Assembly: GCF_030295955.1 (NCBI RefSeq)
Contig: NZ_AP027363.1
Coordinates: 1,426,001-1,490,000, forward strand
Length of the DNA stretch: 64,000 bases
DNA from: Thalassotalea agarivorans
GTDB lineage: Bacteria; Pseudomonadota; Gammaproteobacteria; Enterobacterales; Alteromonadaceae
Direction of reading: 5' to 3'
How positions within the stretch are numbered: the first letter of the stretch is position 1; the number at the start of each line of letters is the position of its first letter. Below are positions 18,323 through 28,215 of the stretch, one piece after another. The notes below the pieces were generated by a model, which searched no databases, was not told the DNA's origin, and saw nothing but the letters and a program-made list of their open reading frames with translations. The position numbers and the translations under genes are program-made.

Positions 18323-19070
18323 TGTGATCACAGAAAAGCCCGATATCTCCATTCTCTATCAAGATGAACATATTGTGGCGGTAAATAAACCGTCAGGTAT
18401 CTTTGTTCATCGCAGCTTTTTAGATAAAGCAGAATGCTTTTTTATGGTTCAGCTGGTGCGAGATTTAATCGGACAATATGTTTATCCTGTGCATCGTTTA
18501 GATAGAGCTACATCTGGCATCCTGGTGTTCGCTTTATCGCCTGAGGTAGCCAGGGATTTGAACGAACAATTTACTGATAGACGGATAAAAAAGCATTACA
18601 TTGCTATGGTAAGAGGTCACCTGTTAGGCGAGGACATTGTTGATTACGCATTAAAAGAAAAGCTCGATAAAATTGGTGACAAATATGTCAGCGAAGATAA
18701 AGCGCCCCAAGAAGCGCAAACGGAATATAAAAACTTGGCAACAGCGGTTATTGATAAACCACTAGGCAAATACCAAACGGTGCGCTATAGCCTTATGGCA
18801 ATGTATCCTAAAACAGGCCGTCGACATCAAATAAGACGACATTTAGCGCATTTAAGATATCCGATTATTGGCGATGTAAATTATGGCGACAACAAACACA
18901 ACCCGTTTTTCGCGCAGCAGTTTGGTTTTAGACGATTAATGCTACATGCATTATCGTTGTCGTTTGTTCATCCTGTAGCGCAGCGAGAGATATCTATAAC
19001 AGCGCCGCTTGACCAACAGTGGCTTGATGTTATGCGCCAATTAGATTGGCCTCAATCACTGATTGAGTAA
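18315..19070 (+). CDS. truC: tRNA pseudouridine(65) synthase TruC
   Basis: RluA-type pseudouridine synthase that isomerises U65 in the T-stem of certain tRNAs. The ATG at 18315 ('MTDVITEKPDISILYQD') gives 251 residues; the earlier in-frame ATG at 18288 lies inside yqcC and has no ribosome site. The catalytic-Asp motif 'VHRLDRATSGILVFAL' is near residue 57, and 'TGRRHQIRRHLAHLRYPIIG' follows near residue 165. It overlaps yqcC by 8 bases. Confidence 0.93.
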   Translation: MTDVITEKPDISILYQDEHIVAVNKPSGIFVHRSFLDKAECFFMVQLVRDLIGQYVYPVHRLDRATSGILVFALSPEVARDLNEQFTDRRIKKHYIAMVRGHLLGEDIVDYALKEKLDKIGDKYVSEDKAPQEAQTEYKNLATAVIDKPLGKYQTVRYSLMAMYPKTGRRHQIRRHLAHLRYPIIGDVNYGDNKHNPFFAQQFGFRRLMLHALSLSFVHPVAQREISITAPLDQQWLDVMRQLDWPQSLIE

Positions 19071-19071
19071 G

Positions 19072-19099
19072 AAAAAAAGCGCCGTAGGGGCGCTTTTTT
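19072..19099. terminator. Bidirectional terminator between truC and dapD
   Basis: AAAAGCGCC/GGGGCGCTTTT stem with loop GTA and flanking A/T runs, placed between two converging genes. Confidence 0.9.
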
Positions 19100-19118
19100 G
19101 TATAACAGTAAACTGAAC

Positions 19119-19943
19119 TTATTCTACTGAACGAAGTAGTTCGTTAATACCTGTTTTTGCTAATGTTTTAGCATCTACTTTTTTAACGATAATGGCAGCG
19201 TACAAGCTATATGTACCACATTTTGAAGGAATATTGCCCGGTACAACAACTGAACCAGCTGGCACGCGGCCATAGTGAACTTCACCGGTTTCACGATCAA
19301 AAATCTTTGTGCTTTGACCAATGTAAACACCCATCGAAATAACACTGCCTTCTTCAACAACAACGCCTTCTACGATTTCAGAACGAGCACCGATAAAACA
19401 GTTGTCTTCAATGATTGTTGGGCCAGCTTGAAGTGGCTCTAAAACACCACCAATTCCAACACCACCAGATAAATGGACATTTTTACCTATCTGAGCACAT
19501 GAGCCAACAGTTGCCCACGTATCTACCATAGTGCCTTCATCAACGTAAGCACCTATGTTGACGTAACTTGGCATAACAACCACATTATTACCTACAAAGC
19601 TGCCGGTGCGAACTGTCGCAGGCGGCACGATGCGAGCGCCATCTTTTTCAAAGTCTGCTTGGCTGTAGTTGCTGTATTTTAGTGGCACTTTGTCAAAATA
19701 CTTACTTTCAGCACCTTCAACCACTTCGTTGTCCCAAATACGAAATGACAATAGTACGGCTTTTTTCAACCACTGGTGCACAACCCAGTCACCGTCGATT
19801 TTTTCTGCAACACGTGCGCTACCGTTATTGAGCATGTCTAATGCGTCTAAAATCGCTTGCTTCACGTCAGGGCTTACCGACGACGGGGTAATTGACATAC
19901 GTTGTTCAAACGCATCTTCAATAATGTTTTGTAGAGATGACAT
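19119..19943 (-). CDS. dapD: Tetrahydrodipicolinate N-succinyltransferase
   Basis: DapD transfers succinyl from succinyl-CoA to tetrahydrodipicolinate in the lysine/diaminopimelate pathway. The 274 residues (family-typical length) include a helical N-domain and a left-handed beta-helix of hexapeptide repeats from about 100 to 230 ('[20 protein letters not shown]', '[14 protein letters not shown]', '[13 protein letters not shown]'). It follows glnD by 12 bases; map-glnD-dapD is a common gammaproteobacterial order. The pathway partner dapE lies at 53908. Confidence 0.96.
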   Translation of the reverse strand: MSSLQNIIEDAFEQRMSITPSSVSPDVKQAILDALDMLNNGSARVAEKIDGDWVVHQWLKKAVLLSFRIWDNEVVEGAESKYFDKVPLKYSNYSQADFEKDGARIVPPATVRTGSFVGNNVVVMPSYVNIGAYVDEGTMVDTWATVGSCAQIGKNVHLSGGVGIGGVLEPLQAGPTIIEDNCFIGARSEIVEGVVVEEGSVISMGVYIGQSTKIFDRETGEVHYGRVPAGSVVVPGNIPSKCGTYSLYAAIIVKKVDAKTLAKTGINELLRSVE

Positions 19944-19955
19944 ATTCTTTCCTAT

Positions 19956-22586
19956 TTATGCGTGTATCACGTCATTTGATAATAATTCGGTTAATTCTTG
20001 TTTTTCGTGCTCAGAAAGCGGCTGGTTTTGGGCATTCGATATCATAAACATATCTTCTGCTTTTTCACCAAACGTTGTTATTTTCGCGCTGTGAATGTGA
20101 ATATTACAGCGTTGGAACACACTCGCAAATCCGGCCAATAAGCCTGGGTGATCAAGCGCGACAATTTCTAACATCGTTTGGCTCGCTTCAGGCTTATCAA
20201 TAAAGGTGGTGCGGGTTTTTACATTGAATGGCTTCAAATGCTTTGGCATAGCACTGCTGCGCTGCGATACAGCTTTGTCACGACTCAAACATTCTGTCAA
20301 CGCGTTGGCGATTTCTAACGCTCGATAGTTGTCATCAATCGGCTTATTACGCTGATCGAGGATAACAAATGTGTTGACGGTGAACCCGGTTTTACTAGTA
20401 ATGATTTTAGCGTCATGAATGGATAGCCTTTTACTACCCAAGGTCATCACGGTATTTGCAAAGATGTTTTCTTTTTCTTTGGTAAAAACAAACACCTCTG
20501 TGCCACCTCGATAGGGTTTAGGGCTGATAAGCACTAAAGGTTTTGATCTATCGTGGTTTAAAATATGGCGCGTATGCCACGCAATTTGCTCTGGCGAGTA
20601 GCGTAGAAAATAGTCTTCTTTAAACTCTTGCCACAGCAGCTCGACAGCATCACTATCGACCTTGAAATCCACCAATAATGTTTGAGCTTGTTCTTTGTTT
20701 TCATTTATTTTTTCGCTCAAATCAACCGGTTTTTCTAGGCCACGTCTAAAGGCCTGCTTGGTTGAGTAGTATAGTTCTTCAAGTAAATTCGCTTTCCAGC
20801 TATTCCAAAGGCTTTCATTGGTTGCGCGCATATCCGCAACAGTTAAGCAATACAATAGGTCGAGACGTTGTTCATCACTTACAATGTCTGCAAACTCTTT
20901 TATCACTTGTTCATCAGATATATCGCGGCGCTGCGCGGTAATTGACATCGTTAGATGTTGTTCAACTAACCAAGCTATCATGCGCGTGTCGTGATCATTT
21001 AATTTGTGACGTTTACCAAAACTTAGCGCATCTTGCGCACCTAAAATGGCATGATCGCCGCCACGACCTTTAGCTATATCATGGAAAACGCCCGCTAAAT
21101 ACAACACTTCTGGCTTACGCATGCGTTGCACGATTTTACTACACAGCGGAAACTCGTCATTGTGCTCAGTCTGACTAAAGCGATAGAGATTTTTGATCAA
21201 CCGATAACTATGTTCATCAACAGAGTAGGCATGGAATAAGTCAAATTGCATTTGACCAACAATACTGCGCCACTCTGGTAAATACGCGCCTAAAATACTG
21301 TGGCGATGCATAAGATTGAACGCAAGGCCTAAACCTCGCGGGTGTCTAAACAACTCAATAAATATGCGTCGGCATTCAGCGTAGTCTTGTAATCCGGATA
21401 CAAGACGCCTTCTTGCATTTCGCATTAAACGTAACGTTTCTGAATGCAGGCCAGTAATGTTTTCGTGTTGCGCGATTATCAAAAACATTTCCATGATTTT
21501 AACTGAGCGCATGAAAACGCGTTCGTTGGTGGCTTTAATTAGCCCATCTACAACGATGAAATCGCGATTTATGGTGTCAACTTCAAGCTTGTCACCTTGC
21601 TTAAGAATGTCGTATTCAAAATGTTGAAGTAGCATTTTGTTTAGTTCAGCGATACGACCTATAATTCTAAAAAAGCGCTTCATCATACGCTCAACAGCCG
21701 CCTTTCCTTCATCACCAAAACCGAGCAATTTAGCTACGTCTGATTGGTAATCAAACAATAGGCGGTTTTCACTGCGATTAGCGGTTAAATGCAAGGCAAA
21801 GCGCATACGCCATAAATAATCTTGGCATTCTAAAAGCTCAAAATATTCGTTGCGCGTTAAATAGTTGTGCTGAACCAGCTCTTCCAATGAATCTGCAACA
21901 AAATGGCGTTTTGCCACCCAGCCAATGGTTTGAATGTCACGAAGGCCGCCTGGGTTTGCTTTCAGGTTCGGTTCTAGCGTGTATGCCGCGCCATGATATT
22001 GCGAATGTCTTTTTTGTTGTTCGTCTCTTTTAGCAATGAAAAACTTTTTAGATGTCCAAAATACATCTTCTTGCAAAAGGGGGAATAGTTGATCGGCTAG
22101 CGTGGTATTACCGCAAATCAAACGGCTTTCCATTAGGTTGGTTGCTACCGTTACATCATTTACTGCTTGCTTTAAACATTCTTTAATGCTGCGCACGCTT
22201 TGACCTACATCGAGCCTTACATCCCAAAGTTGGGTGATAAACATCGATATTTTTTCTTCAAGCGCTTTGTCGATTTTATTCTGGGTAAGGATAAGTAAAT
22301 CAACATCAGAGTAGGGGTGAAGTTCACCTCTACCGTATCCACCTACGGCGATTAGACTAATTTGATCTTCGTCGAGCTGATGTTGACACCAAAGTTTGGA
22401 GAGCAATTGGTCGACATAATAGGCGCGAGCGCTTACCAGCTCAGTGATGTCATATTCACTAAAGGCGTCTTTTAGCCATTGTTTAAATTGCTCGGAAAGT
22501 GCGACGATTTCAGCACTTGTTAAAGGGTCTTGAGTCAACCCAAATGGCTCTAACAAATGCTGTGGAATATAACTTGCTGCGTTCAC
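19956..22586 (-). CDS. glnD: PII uridylyltransferase/uridylyl-removing enzyme GlnD
   Basis: Bifunctional nitrogen sensor that uridylylates PII proteins at low glutamine and removes UMP at high glutamine. Its 876 residues show the nucleotidyltransferase motif '[17 protein letters not shown]' (82-98), a GlnD UTase-associated domain, the HD hydrolase motif '[16 protein letters not shown]' (near residue 505) and two C-terminal ACT domains, the second with '[14 protein letters not shown]'. All key Asp and His residues are present. It lies between map and dapD. Confidence 0.97.
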   Translation of the reverse strand: MNAASYIPQHLLEPFGLTQDPLTSAEIVALSEQFKQWLKDAFSEYDITELVSARAYYVDQLLSKLWCQHQLDEDQISLIAVGGYGRGELHPYSDVDLLILTQNKIDKALEEKISMFITQLWDVRLDVGQSVRSIKECLKQAVNDVTVATNLMESRLICGNTTLADQLFPLLQEDVFWTSKKFFIAKRDEQQKRHSQYHGAAYTLEPNLKANPGGLRDIQTIGWVAKRHFVADSLEELVQHNYLTRNEYFELLECQDYLWRMRFALHLTANRSENRLLFDYQSDVAKLLGFGDEGKAAVERMMKRFFRIIGRIAELNKMLLQHFEYDILKQGDKLEVDTINRDFIVVDGLIKATNERVFMRSVKIMEMFLIIAQHENITGLHSETLRLMRNARRRLVSGLQDYAECRRIFIELFRHPRGLGLAFNLMHRHSILGAYLPEWRSIVGQMQFDLFHAYSVDEHSYRLIKNLYRFSQTEHNDEFPLCSKIVQRMRKPEVLYLAGVFHDIAKGRGGDHAILGAQDALSFGKRHKLNDHDTRMIAWLVEQHLTMSITAQRRDISDEQVIKEFADIVSDEQRLDLLYCLTVADMRATNESLWNSWKANLLEELYYSTKQAFRRGLEKPVDLSEKINENKEQAQTLLVDFKVDSDAVELLWQEFKEDYFLRYSPEQIAWHTRHILNHDRSKPLVLISPKPYRGGTEVFVFTKEKENIFANTVMTLGSKRLSIHDAKIITSKTGFTVNTFVILDQRNKPIDDNYRALEIANALTECLSRDKAVSQRSSAMPKHLKPFNVKTRTTFIDKPEASQTMLEIVALDHPGLLAGFASVFQRCNIHIHSAKITTFGEKAEDMFMISNAQNQPLSEHEKQELTELLSNDVIHA

Positions 22587-22634
22587 GTCTATTAGCTTTA
22601 TTTTAAAAGGAACAAGATTATGCAGTAAAACTGA

Positions 22635-23426
22635 TTAGTTATGCAATATCCTTGGTAGTGTTTCTTCAGAACGTAACGTTAGGATCTCACATCCAGTTTT
22701 TGTTACTACGATGGTGTGTTCCCACTGAGCTGAATTTTTACCATCAACTGTAGTCACAGTCCAACCATCTGCTTTATCTAAAATAGTACCAGCTCGGCCC
22801 AGATTTATCATAGGTTCGATGGTAAAACACATACCTTCTTGCATCTTGGTTTTGTCATTGTTCTTGTAATGAACAATTTGTGGCTCTTCGTGGAATACCG
22901 CACCAATGCCATGACCACAATATTCTTTCACGATAGAGTAGCGGCCAGATTTCTTGATAAATTTTTGAATGGTAGTACCAATTTCACCAAAGGTTGCGCC
23001 TGGCTTAACCTTCTTTAGTGCAAGGTAAAGTGCTTCTTGTGTTAAACGTACTAAACGTTTGTTCTCAGGGGTTACATCTCCTAACAAAAACATTTTACTG
23101 GTATCGCCATGGTAACCATCTTTGATAACTGTAACGTCGATATTCAAGATATCGCCGTCTTTTAACGGCGTATCGTCAGGAATACCATGACACACAACCT
23201 CGTTAACGGAAGTACAAACAGATTTAGGAAAACCGTGATAATTAAGTGGTGCTGAAATCGCCAACTGCACTTCTTCAGTGTACTTGGCGCAAATGTCATT
23301 CAATTCCCCGGTGGTAACACCGACTTTGACATGCTCGCCTATCATTTCAAGTACTTCGGCAGCGAGGCGTCCGGCGACGCGCATTTTTTCAATTTCTTCA
23401 GCTGTTTTGATTGTAATGTCAGACAT
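22635..23426 (-). CDS. map: Methionine aminopeptidase, type I
   Basis: Map removes the initiator methionine from nascent proteins using two metal ions. The ATG at 23426 ('MSDITIKTAEEIEKMR') is preceded by GAGGAAA and is preferred over the upstream TTG at 23441; it gives 263 residues. Metal ligands are in 'GDILNIDVT', 'DGYHGDTS', 'GHGIG', 'FTIEPMI' and 'WEHTIVVT'. The rpsB gene usually found next to map is not here; the upstream neighbour is a DsbA-like gene in the same direction. Confidence 0.96.
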   Translation of the reverse strand: MSDITIKTAEEIEKMRVAGRLAAEVLEMIGEHVKVGVTTGELNDICAKYTEEVQLAISAPLNYHGFPKSVCTSVNEVVCHGIPDDTPLKDGDILNIDVTVIKDGYHGDTSKMFLLGDVTPENKRLVRLTQEALYLALKKVKPGATFGEIGTTIQKFIKKSGRYSIVKEYCGHGIGAVFHEEPQIVHYKNNDKTKMQEGMCFTIEPMINLGRAGTILDKADGWTVTTVDGKNSAQWEHTIVVTKTGCEILTLRSEETLPRILHN

Positions 23427-23444
23427 GTTTTCCTCAAACAATCC

Positions 23445-24050
23445 TTACTCTTTAATTTCTAACTTCACGGCATCTACTATGGCCGATGGTTGTTTCAAAT
23501 ACAGGTTATGATTTAACAAGATTAAATTGTCATTTACTGCAAGCATTAACGCAGGGATTGCGTTAGTGCCAATAATCTCTCTAAATTCATCGATATCAAA
23601 CAACACGCTTTCTGCGTCTTTTGACAACTTATCAAACGCTAACGCTTTCTTCGGTGGCGACAATTTTAGCTGCTCGCAAATAGCCATCACATCGTCTGCA
23701 CTAGTTAGCGGATTACCTTGTTCAAAGTGCGCTTTTTGCAGGGCATTTAGCAATGCTAAGGCGTGCTGTGGTTGTTTGTTACTTGCCCACGCCATAAGGT
23801 TTGCTATCAGTGTTGAATCTCTATACTCAGACAAACTTTCTTTGTATTGCGCTGTAAACGTGAGATCACTATCTTTTTCAACGTTGTCAATTTGCTGGGT
23901 TGTCATCATGTCCTCACCATCGAAATGGGCGTCATGAAGCAAATAGAGCGGCATTTTTGGAAATGCGGCATGTACCTGATTGACCAGTGCTGTAGAGACA
24001 TAGCTCCACGGACAGTGACTGTCGTATATAAAAAATAATGATGTTTGCAT
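23445..24050 (-). CDS. DsbA-family thioredoxin-fold protein
   Basis: The 201-residue protein opens with 'LFFIYDSHCPWSYVSTALV', so the active site is CPWS at residues 13-16, with only one redox cysteine. A helical insertion follows, then a C-terminal cis-proline motif ('GTNAIPAL'). No signal peptide is seen, so it is probably cytoplasmic, like the FrnE/HCCA-isomerase branch. It ends 18 bases before the map ATG. Substrate unknown. Confidence 0.75.
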   Translation of the reverse strand: MQTSLFFIYDSHCPWSYVSTALVNQVHAAFPKMPLYLLHDAHFDGEDMMTTQQIDNVEKDSDLTFTAQYKESLSEYRDSTLIANLMAWASNKQPQHALALLNALQKAHFEQGNPLTSADDVMAICEQLKLSPPKKALAFDKLSKDAESVLFDIDEFREIIGTNAIPALMLAVNDNLILLNHNLYLKQPSAIVDAVKLEIKE

Positions 24051-24530
24051 TTAGCGTTTTAACCAATTGAACTTGGCGCTAATTTTAACGTAACTTCTAT
24101 GCAATAGCGATAACAAAAACTTATTCAAAAGAATAATCGCTTATAAGCCGAACTTTTGTACAATTTTTGAGTCATAATGGTTATTAAAGTGTAATAAAGT
24201 TTGACTTGCTTCTCTTATCTTTGTAAAACGTAGCAAGCAATATTCTGTATACCATATTGAGGAGTACAAAAAACGACCAGTTTGATGTGCCGCAGAGGTA
24301 CAAAAAAAGCATTGTGATGTGCTGATTGAGCAACATTTAGAACTTATTTGTTATTTTTTGAGCAAATAGGTGCTTTTTTTGTGTCTCTGGTTGACACTGG
24401 TTGAGTCGTTTGGGAATATTGACGAGTTTTATTCTAGAGAAACTAAAACTTATTCATTTTTGGCAGATTATTAAATTTGCGTTAACAAGCATTTTTGTTA
24501 TCAGAATTCAATAACTATTGGTTGGGAACT
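24051..24530. other. 480-base intergenic region upstream of the TonB2-type operon
   Basis: No credible gene is present. It holds a perfect inverted repeat TTATTC-AAAA-GAATAA at 24121-24136, enclosed by AGCGAT/ATCGCT arms; a promoter-like pair TTGACT (24201) - 17 bases - TAAAAC (24224); a hairpin at 24342-24374 followed by a T-run; and a second TTGACA at 24391 with an AATATT-like -10. This suggests either two promoters or a leader RNA with an early terminator. No convincing Fur box was found by eye. Confidence 0.4.
24342..24382 (+). terminator. Candidate leader terminator upstream of the DUF3450 gene
   Basis: ACTTATTTG pairs with CAAATAGGT (one G-U pair), and GC plus seven T follows at 24372-24380. 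It lies about 150 bases ahead of the first gene of the operon with no gene upstream on the same strand, so it would terminate a short RNA or act as an attenuator. Confidence 0.4.
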
Positions 24531-25301
24531 ATGTCCAAATTAAGCAAGAAAAGCCTTATCGCAGCAGCGATTGTAGGTACGCTAACATTTACTGCATCTG
24601 CAGATAAGTTAGACAACTTACAAAAAGAAGAAGCACGTAAATTCGCTGCTTCAGCTAAATCACAAAACAAGATCAACAACATTTACGAGCAGACTCAAGA
24701 GTTACTTGCTGACTACCGTAATACAGTTGACGAAGCAGAAGTATTAGCTGCGTACAATGATCACGTTCAACGTATGGTTGATGATCAAAAAGCAAATATC
24801 CAATCATTAGAGAATCAAATTGCTGGTATCGATAAGATCAAGCAAGGTGTTGTTCCTCTAATGTACAAAATGATTGAGACGCTAGAAACGTTTGTTAACT
24901 TAGACGTTCCTGTAAACTTAGACAGCCGTCAAAATCGTATCGAAAACTTAAAAGACGTAATGAACGATTCTAACGTTACTACGTCAGAGCAATTCCGCTT
25001 AGTACTTGAAGCTTACCAAATCGAAGCTAGCTACGGCACAATCTTCGACGCTTACCAAGGTGAGTTAGACTTAGGTGACGGTAACCCAATTACTGTTGAC
25101 TTCGTTCACATGGGTCGTGTTGCTCTTGTCGCTCAGTCTTTAGACTACAAGCGTGCTTGGGTTTGGAACAACGAATCTCGTTCATGGGAAGAGTTAGGTG
25201 ACGAATATGCTTCAGATATCACTGACACTATTCGTATGGCACGTAAGCAATTGCCAATGGACTTAACTAAACTACCAATCTTCGCAGCGGGAGCAAAATA
25301 A
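24531..25301 (+). CDS. DUF3450 family periplasmic protein of the TonB2-type system
   Basis: The ATG at 24531 gives 256 residues with a clear signal peptide cleaved after 'TFTASA'. The mature part is rich in long coiled-coil helices (about 25-130), typical of DUF3450, which is regularly encoded first in the TtpC/TonB2 operons of Vibrio, Shewanella and Colwellia. It is thought to assist the energy-transduction complex from the periplasm; its precise job is not known. The stop overlaps the next start by one base (TAATG). Confidence 0.88.
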   Translation: MSKLSKKSLIAAAIVGTLTFTASADKLDNLQKEEARKFAASAKSQNKINNIYEQTQELLADYRNTVDEAEVLAAYNDHVQRMVDDQKANIQSLENQIAGIDKIKQGVVPLMYKMIETLETFVNLDVPVNLDSRQNRIENLKDVMNDSNVTTSEQFRLVLEAYQIEASYGTIFDAYQGELDLGDGNPITVDFVHMGRVALVAQSLDYKRAWVWNNESRSWEELGDEYASDITDTIRMARKQLPMDLTKLPIFAAGAK

Positions 25302-26650
25302 TGAAAAACGTTATTAATTTTGTATTAGCTGCTGCAGTAGCAACAGCAACTCTTGCGACAACTGCGCAAGCAAACGATTTAGATGCGTTACTTAAAGACG
25401 TAAAAGCTAATCGTATTTCTCAAGCGTCAATCGACAAGAAACGTGAAGCTGAGTTCTTATCAGAGCGTGCTGACAAGCAAGCACTTTTAAACAAAGCAAA
25501 AGCACAGCTTAAAGCTGAACAAGACCGTAACAAGCGTCTTACTAAAGAGTACGCTGACAACGAAATCACTTTAGCGCAAAAAGAGCAAGAGCTTGACAAC
25601 GCTAAAGGTACGTTGGGTGAAATGTTCGGTGTAAGCCGTAGTGCTGCTGCTGACGCATACGGTATGATCTCTGCATCTATCGTAAGTGCACAATACCCTA
25701 ACCGCGGTGAAGAACTTAACCGCATGGCAAATGCAACTGAAATCCCAGCACTTGAAGATTTAGAAGAGCTTTGGATTGCATTACAAACTGAAATGACTGA
25801 GTCAGGTAAAGTTGAAGCGTTTGACGTTGAAGTTGTAAACCTAGACGGTGTTAAGTCTACTGAAAACGTTACGCGTATCGGTAACTTCAACCTTGTATAT
25901 AACCAAGGTTACCTAACTTACAACGATGAATTAGGTCAAGTTCAGCCGCTAGCTAAGCAACCAGCTGGTTATATCTCTGGTACAGCTTCAGGCTTCTCAG
26001 GTGAGTCTTCAGGTTACCATGCACTATATGTTGACCCTTCACGTGGTGCTATCCTTGCGCTAGAAACACGTAAGCGTACAATCATGGAATTCTACCACCA
26101 AGGTAAAGAAGTAGGTTACTTAATCACAGTATTACTTGTAATCGGTCTTCTTATCTTCTTAGAGCGTATGCTTGTACTTTCTTCAATGAGTGCAAAAATC
26201 AAAGCGCAAACTAAAGATCTTTCTAACCCTAACGAAAACAACCCACTTGGTCGTTTGTTAGCGGTTTACCAAGAAAACAAATCTGCTGATGCTGAAACAC
26301 TAGAGCTTAAGTTAGATGAAGCTATTTTACGCGAAACACCTAAAGTTGAACGTGGTATCAACTTAATCAAGATGTTCGCTGCTATCGCTCCTCTAATGGG
26401 TCTACTAGGTACAGTTATCGGTATGATCTTAACGTTCCAAACAATTACATTGTACGGTACAGGTGACCCGAAATTAATGGCTGGTAACATCTCACTAGCA
26501 CTTGTAACAACAGCATTAGGTCTAATTGCTGCTCTGCCATTAATCCTTGTTCACTCTATTGTAGCTGGTAAAGCTAAATCTGTACTTCACAAGTTAGATG
26601 AGCAATCTGCTGGTCTAATCGCTGCGATTGCAGAGAAGGAGTCTAAATAA
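25301..26650 (+). CDS. TtpC-type MotA/TolQ/ExbB proton-channel family protein
   Basis: This 449-residue inner-membrane protein has a signal peptide cleaved after 'TTAQA', a periplasmic coiled coil (about 30-110), a periplasmic domain and a C-terminal MotA/TolQ/ExbB domain with three transmembrane helices ('YLITVLLVIGLLIFLERML' near 275, and 'APLMGLLGTVIGMILTFQ' in the conserved core). This matches TtpC, the extra ExbB-like subunit required by TonB2 systems. Stops and starts overlap by one base on both sides (upstream TAATG, downstream TAATG), so translation is coupled. Codon use is that of a well-expressed gene. Confidence 0.9.
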   Translation: MKNVINFVLAAAVATATLATTAQANDLDALLKDVKANRISQASIDKKREAEFLSERADKQALLNKAKAQLKAEQDRNKRLTKEYADNEITLAQKEQELDNAKGTLGEMFGVSRSAAADAYGMISASIVSAQYPNRGEELNRMANATEIPALEDLEELWIALQTEMTESGKVEAFDVEVVNLDGVKSTENVTRIGNFNLVYNQGYLTYNDELGQVQPLAKQPAGYISGTASGFSGESSGYHALYVDPSRGAILALETRKRTIMEFYHQGKEVGYLITVLLVIGLLIFLERMLVLSSMSAKIKAQTKDLSNPNENNPLGRLLAVYQENKSADAETLELKLDEAILRETPKVERGINLIKMFAAIAPLMGLLGTVIGMILTFQTITLYGTGDPKLMAGNISLALVTTALGLIAALPLILVHSIVAGKAKSVLHKLDEQSAGLIAAIAEKESK

Positions 26651-27174
26651 TGTTATTCCTGATAGAGCTTTTAGATTCTGTCAGGAGTTTTATCGCAACT
26701 GGCGGTGATGTACTTTACATTGTTGCCTTTGCACTCTTTTTGATGTGGCTACTTATGATTGAACGCTACTGGTTTTTGGGTGGTGTTTATCCAAAAATCC
26801 GTGACGGCATCATAGGTAACTGGGATGCGCGTGCTGACACGACATCATGGTATGCCCATCGAATTAGAGAACAATGGATCTCCGAAGCGACAGAATTACT
26901 TGAGCGTAATTTGATTACAATAAAGACCTTAGTGGCAATGTGTCCACTGATCGGCCTTTTAGGTACGGTAACAGGTATGATTGGTGTGTTTGAAACAATG
27001 GCACAACAAGGTACAGGTAACCCGCGTCTAATGGCTGCTGGTATCTCGCAAGCAACAATCCCTACAATGGCAGGTATGGTTGCAGCGTTATCAGGCGTGT
27101 TCTTCAGCTCAAGACTTGAAGCAAAGATTAAACTAGCTAAGGCTAAGCTTGTAGATAGCTTGCCTCATCACTAG
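26650..27174 (+). CDS. exbB: ExbB-type proton-channel protein of the TonB2 system
   Basis: The 174-residue inner-membrane protein has three transmembrane segments and the family core 'CPLIGLLGTVTGMIGVFE' near residue 97. It is shorter than ExbB1 and of the ExbB2 type. With ExbD and TtpC it uses the proton gradient to drive TonB. Its start overlaps the ttpC stop by one base and exbD follows after 12 bases. Confidence 0.93.
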   Translation: MLFLIELLDSVRSFIATGGDVLYIVAFALFLMWLLMIERYWFLGGVYPKIRDGIIGNWDARADTTSWYAHRIREQWISEATELLERNLITIKTLVAMCPLIGLLGTVTGMIGVFETMAQQGTGNPRLMAAGISQATIPTMAGMVAALSGVFFSSRLEAKIKLAKAKLVDSLPHH

Positions 27175-27186
27175 AGAGAGTTTCGA

Positions 27187-27588
27187 ATGGCACGTAATCG
27201 TATTCGTGAAGAAGAGGAAGCAGCAATTGATATGACACCGATGCTAGACATCGTGTTTATCATGCTTATTTTCTTCATCGTTACCACGTCTTTCATTAAG
27301 GAAGCGGGTATCGAAGTTAGTAAGCCGAACGCTGCTAACCAAATTAAGTTTAAGAACGCAAACATCTTTATAGCTGTGCGTGATTCTGGCGAAGTTTGGA
27401 TGGATAAAAAACGCGTCGACGTAGAGCGTATCAAAGTAAACTTGGAAAAGTTACTTACTGAGCAACCTACAGATGTCATTTTCATCCAGGCTGACAAAGG
27501 CGCGAAACACAGCGTAGTTGTTAAAGTAATGGATGCAATTAAGGAAGCGGGCGTAGATAGAATCTCTATTGCTGCTGCGAAAGGGTAG
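27187..27588 (+). CDS. exbD: ExbD-type protein of the TonB2 system
   Basis: The 133-residue protein has one N-terminal transmembrane helix with the essential aspartate ('DMTPMLDIVFIMLIFFIV', Asp near residue 21) and a C-terminal periplasmic domain ('IQADKGAKHSVVVKVMDAIK'). It forms the proton-conducting stator with ExbB. The tonB ATG follows after 4 bases. Confidence 0.94.
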   Translation: MARNRIREEEEAAIDMTPMLDIVFIMLIFFIVTTSFIKEAGIEVSKPNAANQIKFKNANIFIAVRDSGEVWMDKKRVDVERIKVNLEKLLTEQPTDVIFIQADKGAKHSVVVKVMDAIKEAGVDRISIAAAKG

Positions 27589-27592
27589 TACT

Positions 27593-28210
27593 ATGGTTAG
27601 ATTTATAGTTTCTATTTTCGTAGGCGCCGGTATCACTTTTGGTCTATTTGCTGTCATGGCATTCTTAGTTCAGGGTGGTAAAGGCCCTAATGAAGAAAAA
27701 CTAGACAACATCGTTGTTGAAATTAATACAACGCCGCCGGAGTCGGCTGCAGAAACACGTCGTCGTGTTCCGCCACCCGCGCCACCGCCGCCGCCTAAAA
27801 CGCCACCTAAGCCTCAAGCTCCAGAGCCTGAGACAAATAGTGCACAAGGTGGTATGAACTTTAACATGCCTAGCTTAGACCTAGGTGGTGCGTCAACTGG
27901 TCTTGGTGACCCATCTGCAGGCTTCGGTCGCGATGGTGAAGCAACTCCGATGGTACGTATCGAACCTAAATACCCACCGCAAGCTGCGCGTGATGGTAAA
28001 GAAGGCTGGGTTAAGCTTTCATTTACAATCAACGAAGTGGGTGGTGTAGAAGATGTTAAAGTTATTGACGCTAAGCCAAAGCGTATTTTCGACAAGGAAG
28101 CGCGTAGAGCTCTTCGTAAGTGGAAATACAAACCTAAAGTTGTTGACGGTAAACCGCAAAAACAATTTGGCTTAACAGTTCAGCTAGACTTTAAAATGGA
28201 TGGAGGTTAA
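27593..28210 (+). CDS. tonB: TonB energy transducer (TonB2 type)
   Basis: The ATG at 27593 follows GGGTAGTACT and gives 205 residues; the TTG at 27569 would overlap exbD. It has an N-terminal transmembrane anchor (5-25), a short proline-rich linker (about 60-80, 'PPPAPPPPPKTPPKPQ'), and the C-terminal TonB domain ('PKYPPQAARDGKEGWVKLSF', 'ALRKWKYKP'). It couples the ExbB/ExbD motor to outer-membrane receptors such as the one at 7281. Confidence 0.94.
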   Translation: MVRFIVSIFVGAGITFGLFAVMAFLVQGGKGPNEEKLDNIVVEINTTPPESAAETRRRVPPPAPPPPPKTPPKPQAPEPETNSAQGGMNFNMPSLDLGGASTGLGDPSAGFGRDGEATPMVRIEPKYPPQAARDGKEGWVKLSFTINEVGGVEDVKVIDAKPKRIFDKEARRALRKWKYKPKVVDGKPQKQFGLTVQLDFKMDGG

Positions 28211-28215
28211 TTATT

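Noticed and set aside
24100-24141. Fur box ahead of the TonB2-type operon
   Set aside because: The palindrome TTATTC-AAAA-GAATAA does not match the GATAAT-based Fur consensus well, and it lies about 400 bases before the first gene.
25420-25890. A 156-codon frame antisense to the ttpC gene
   Set aside because: Shadow of a strongly coding, codon-optimised gene; serine-rich nonsense composition.
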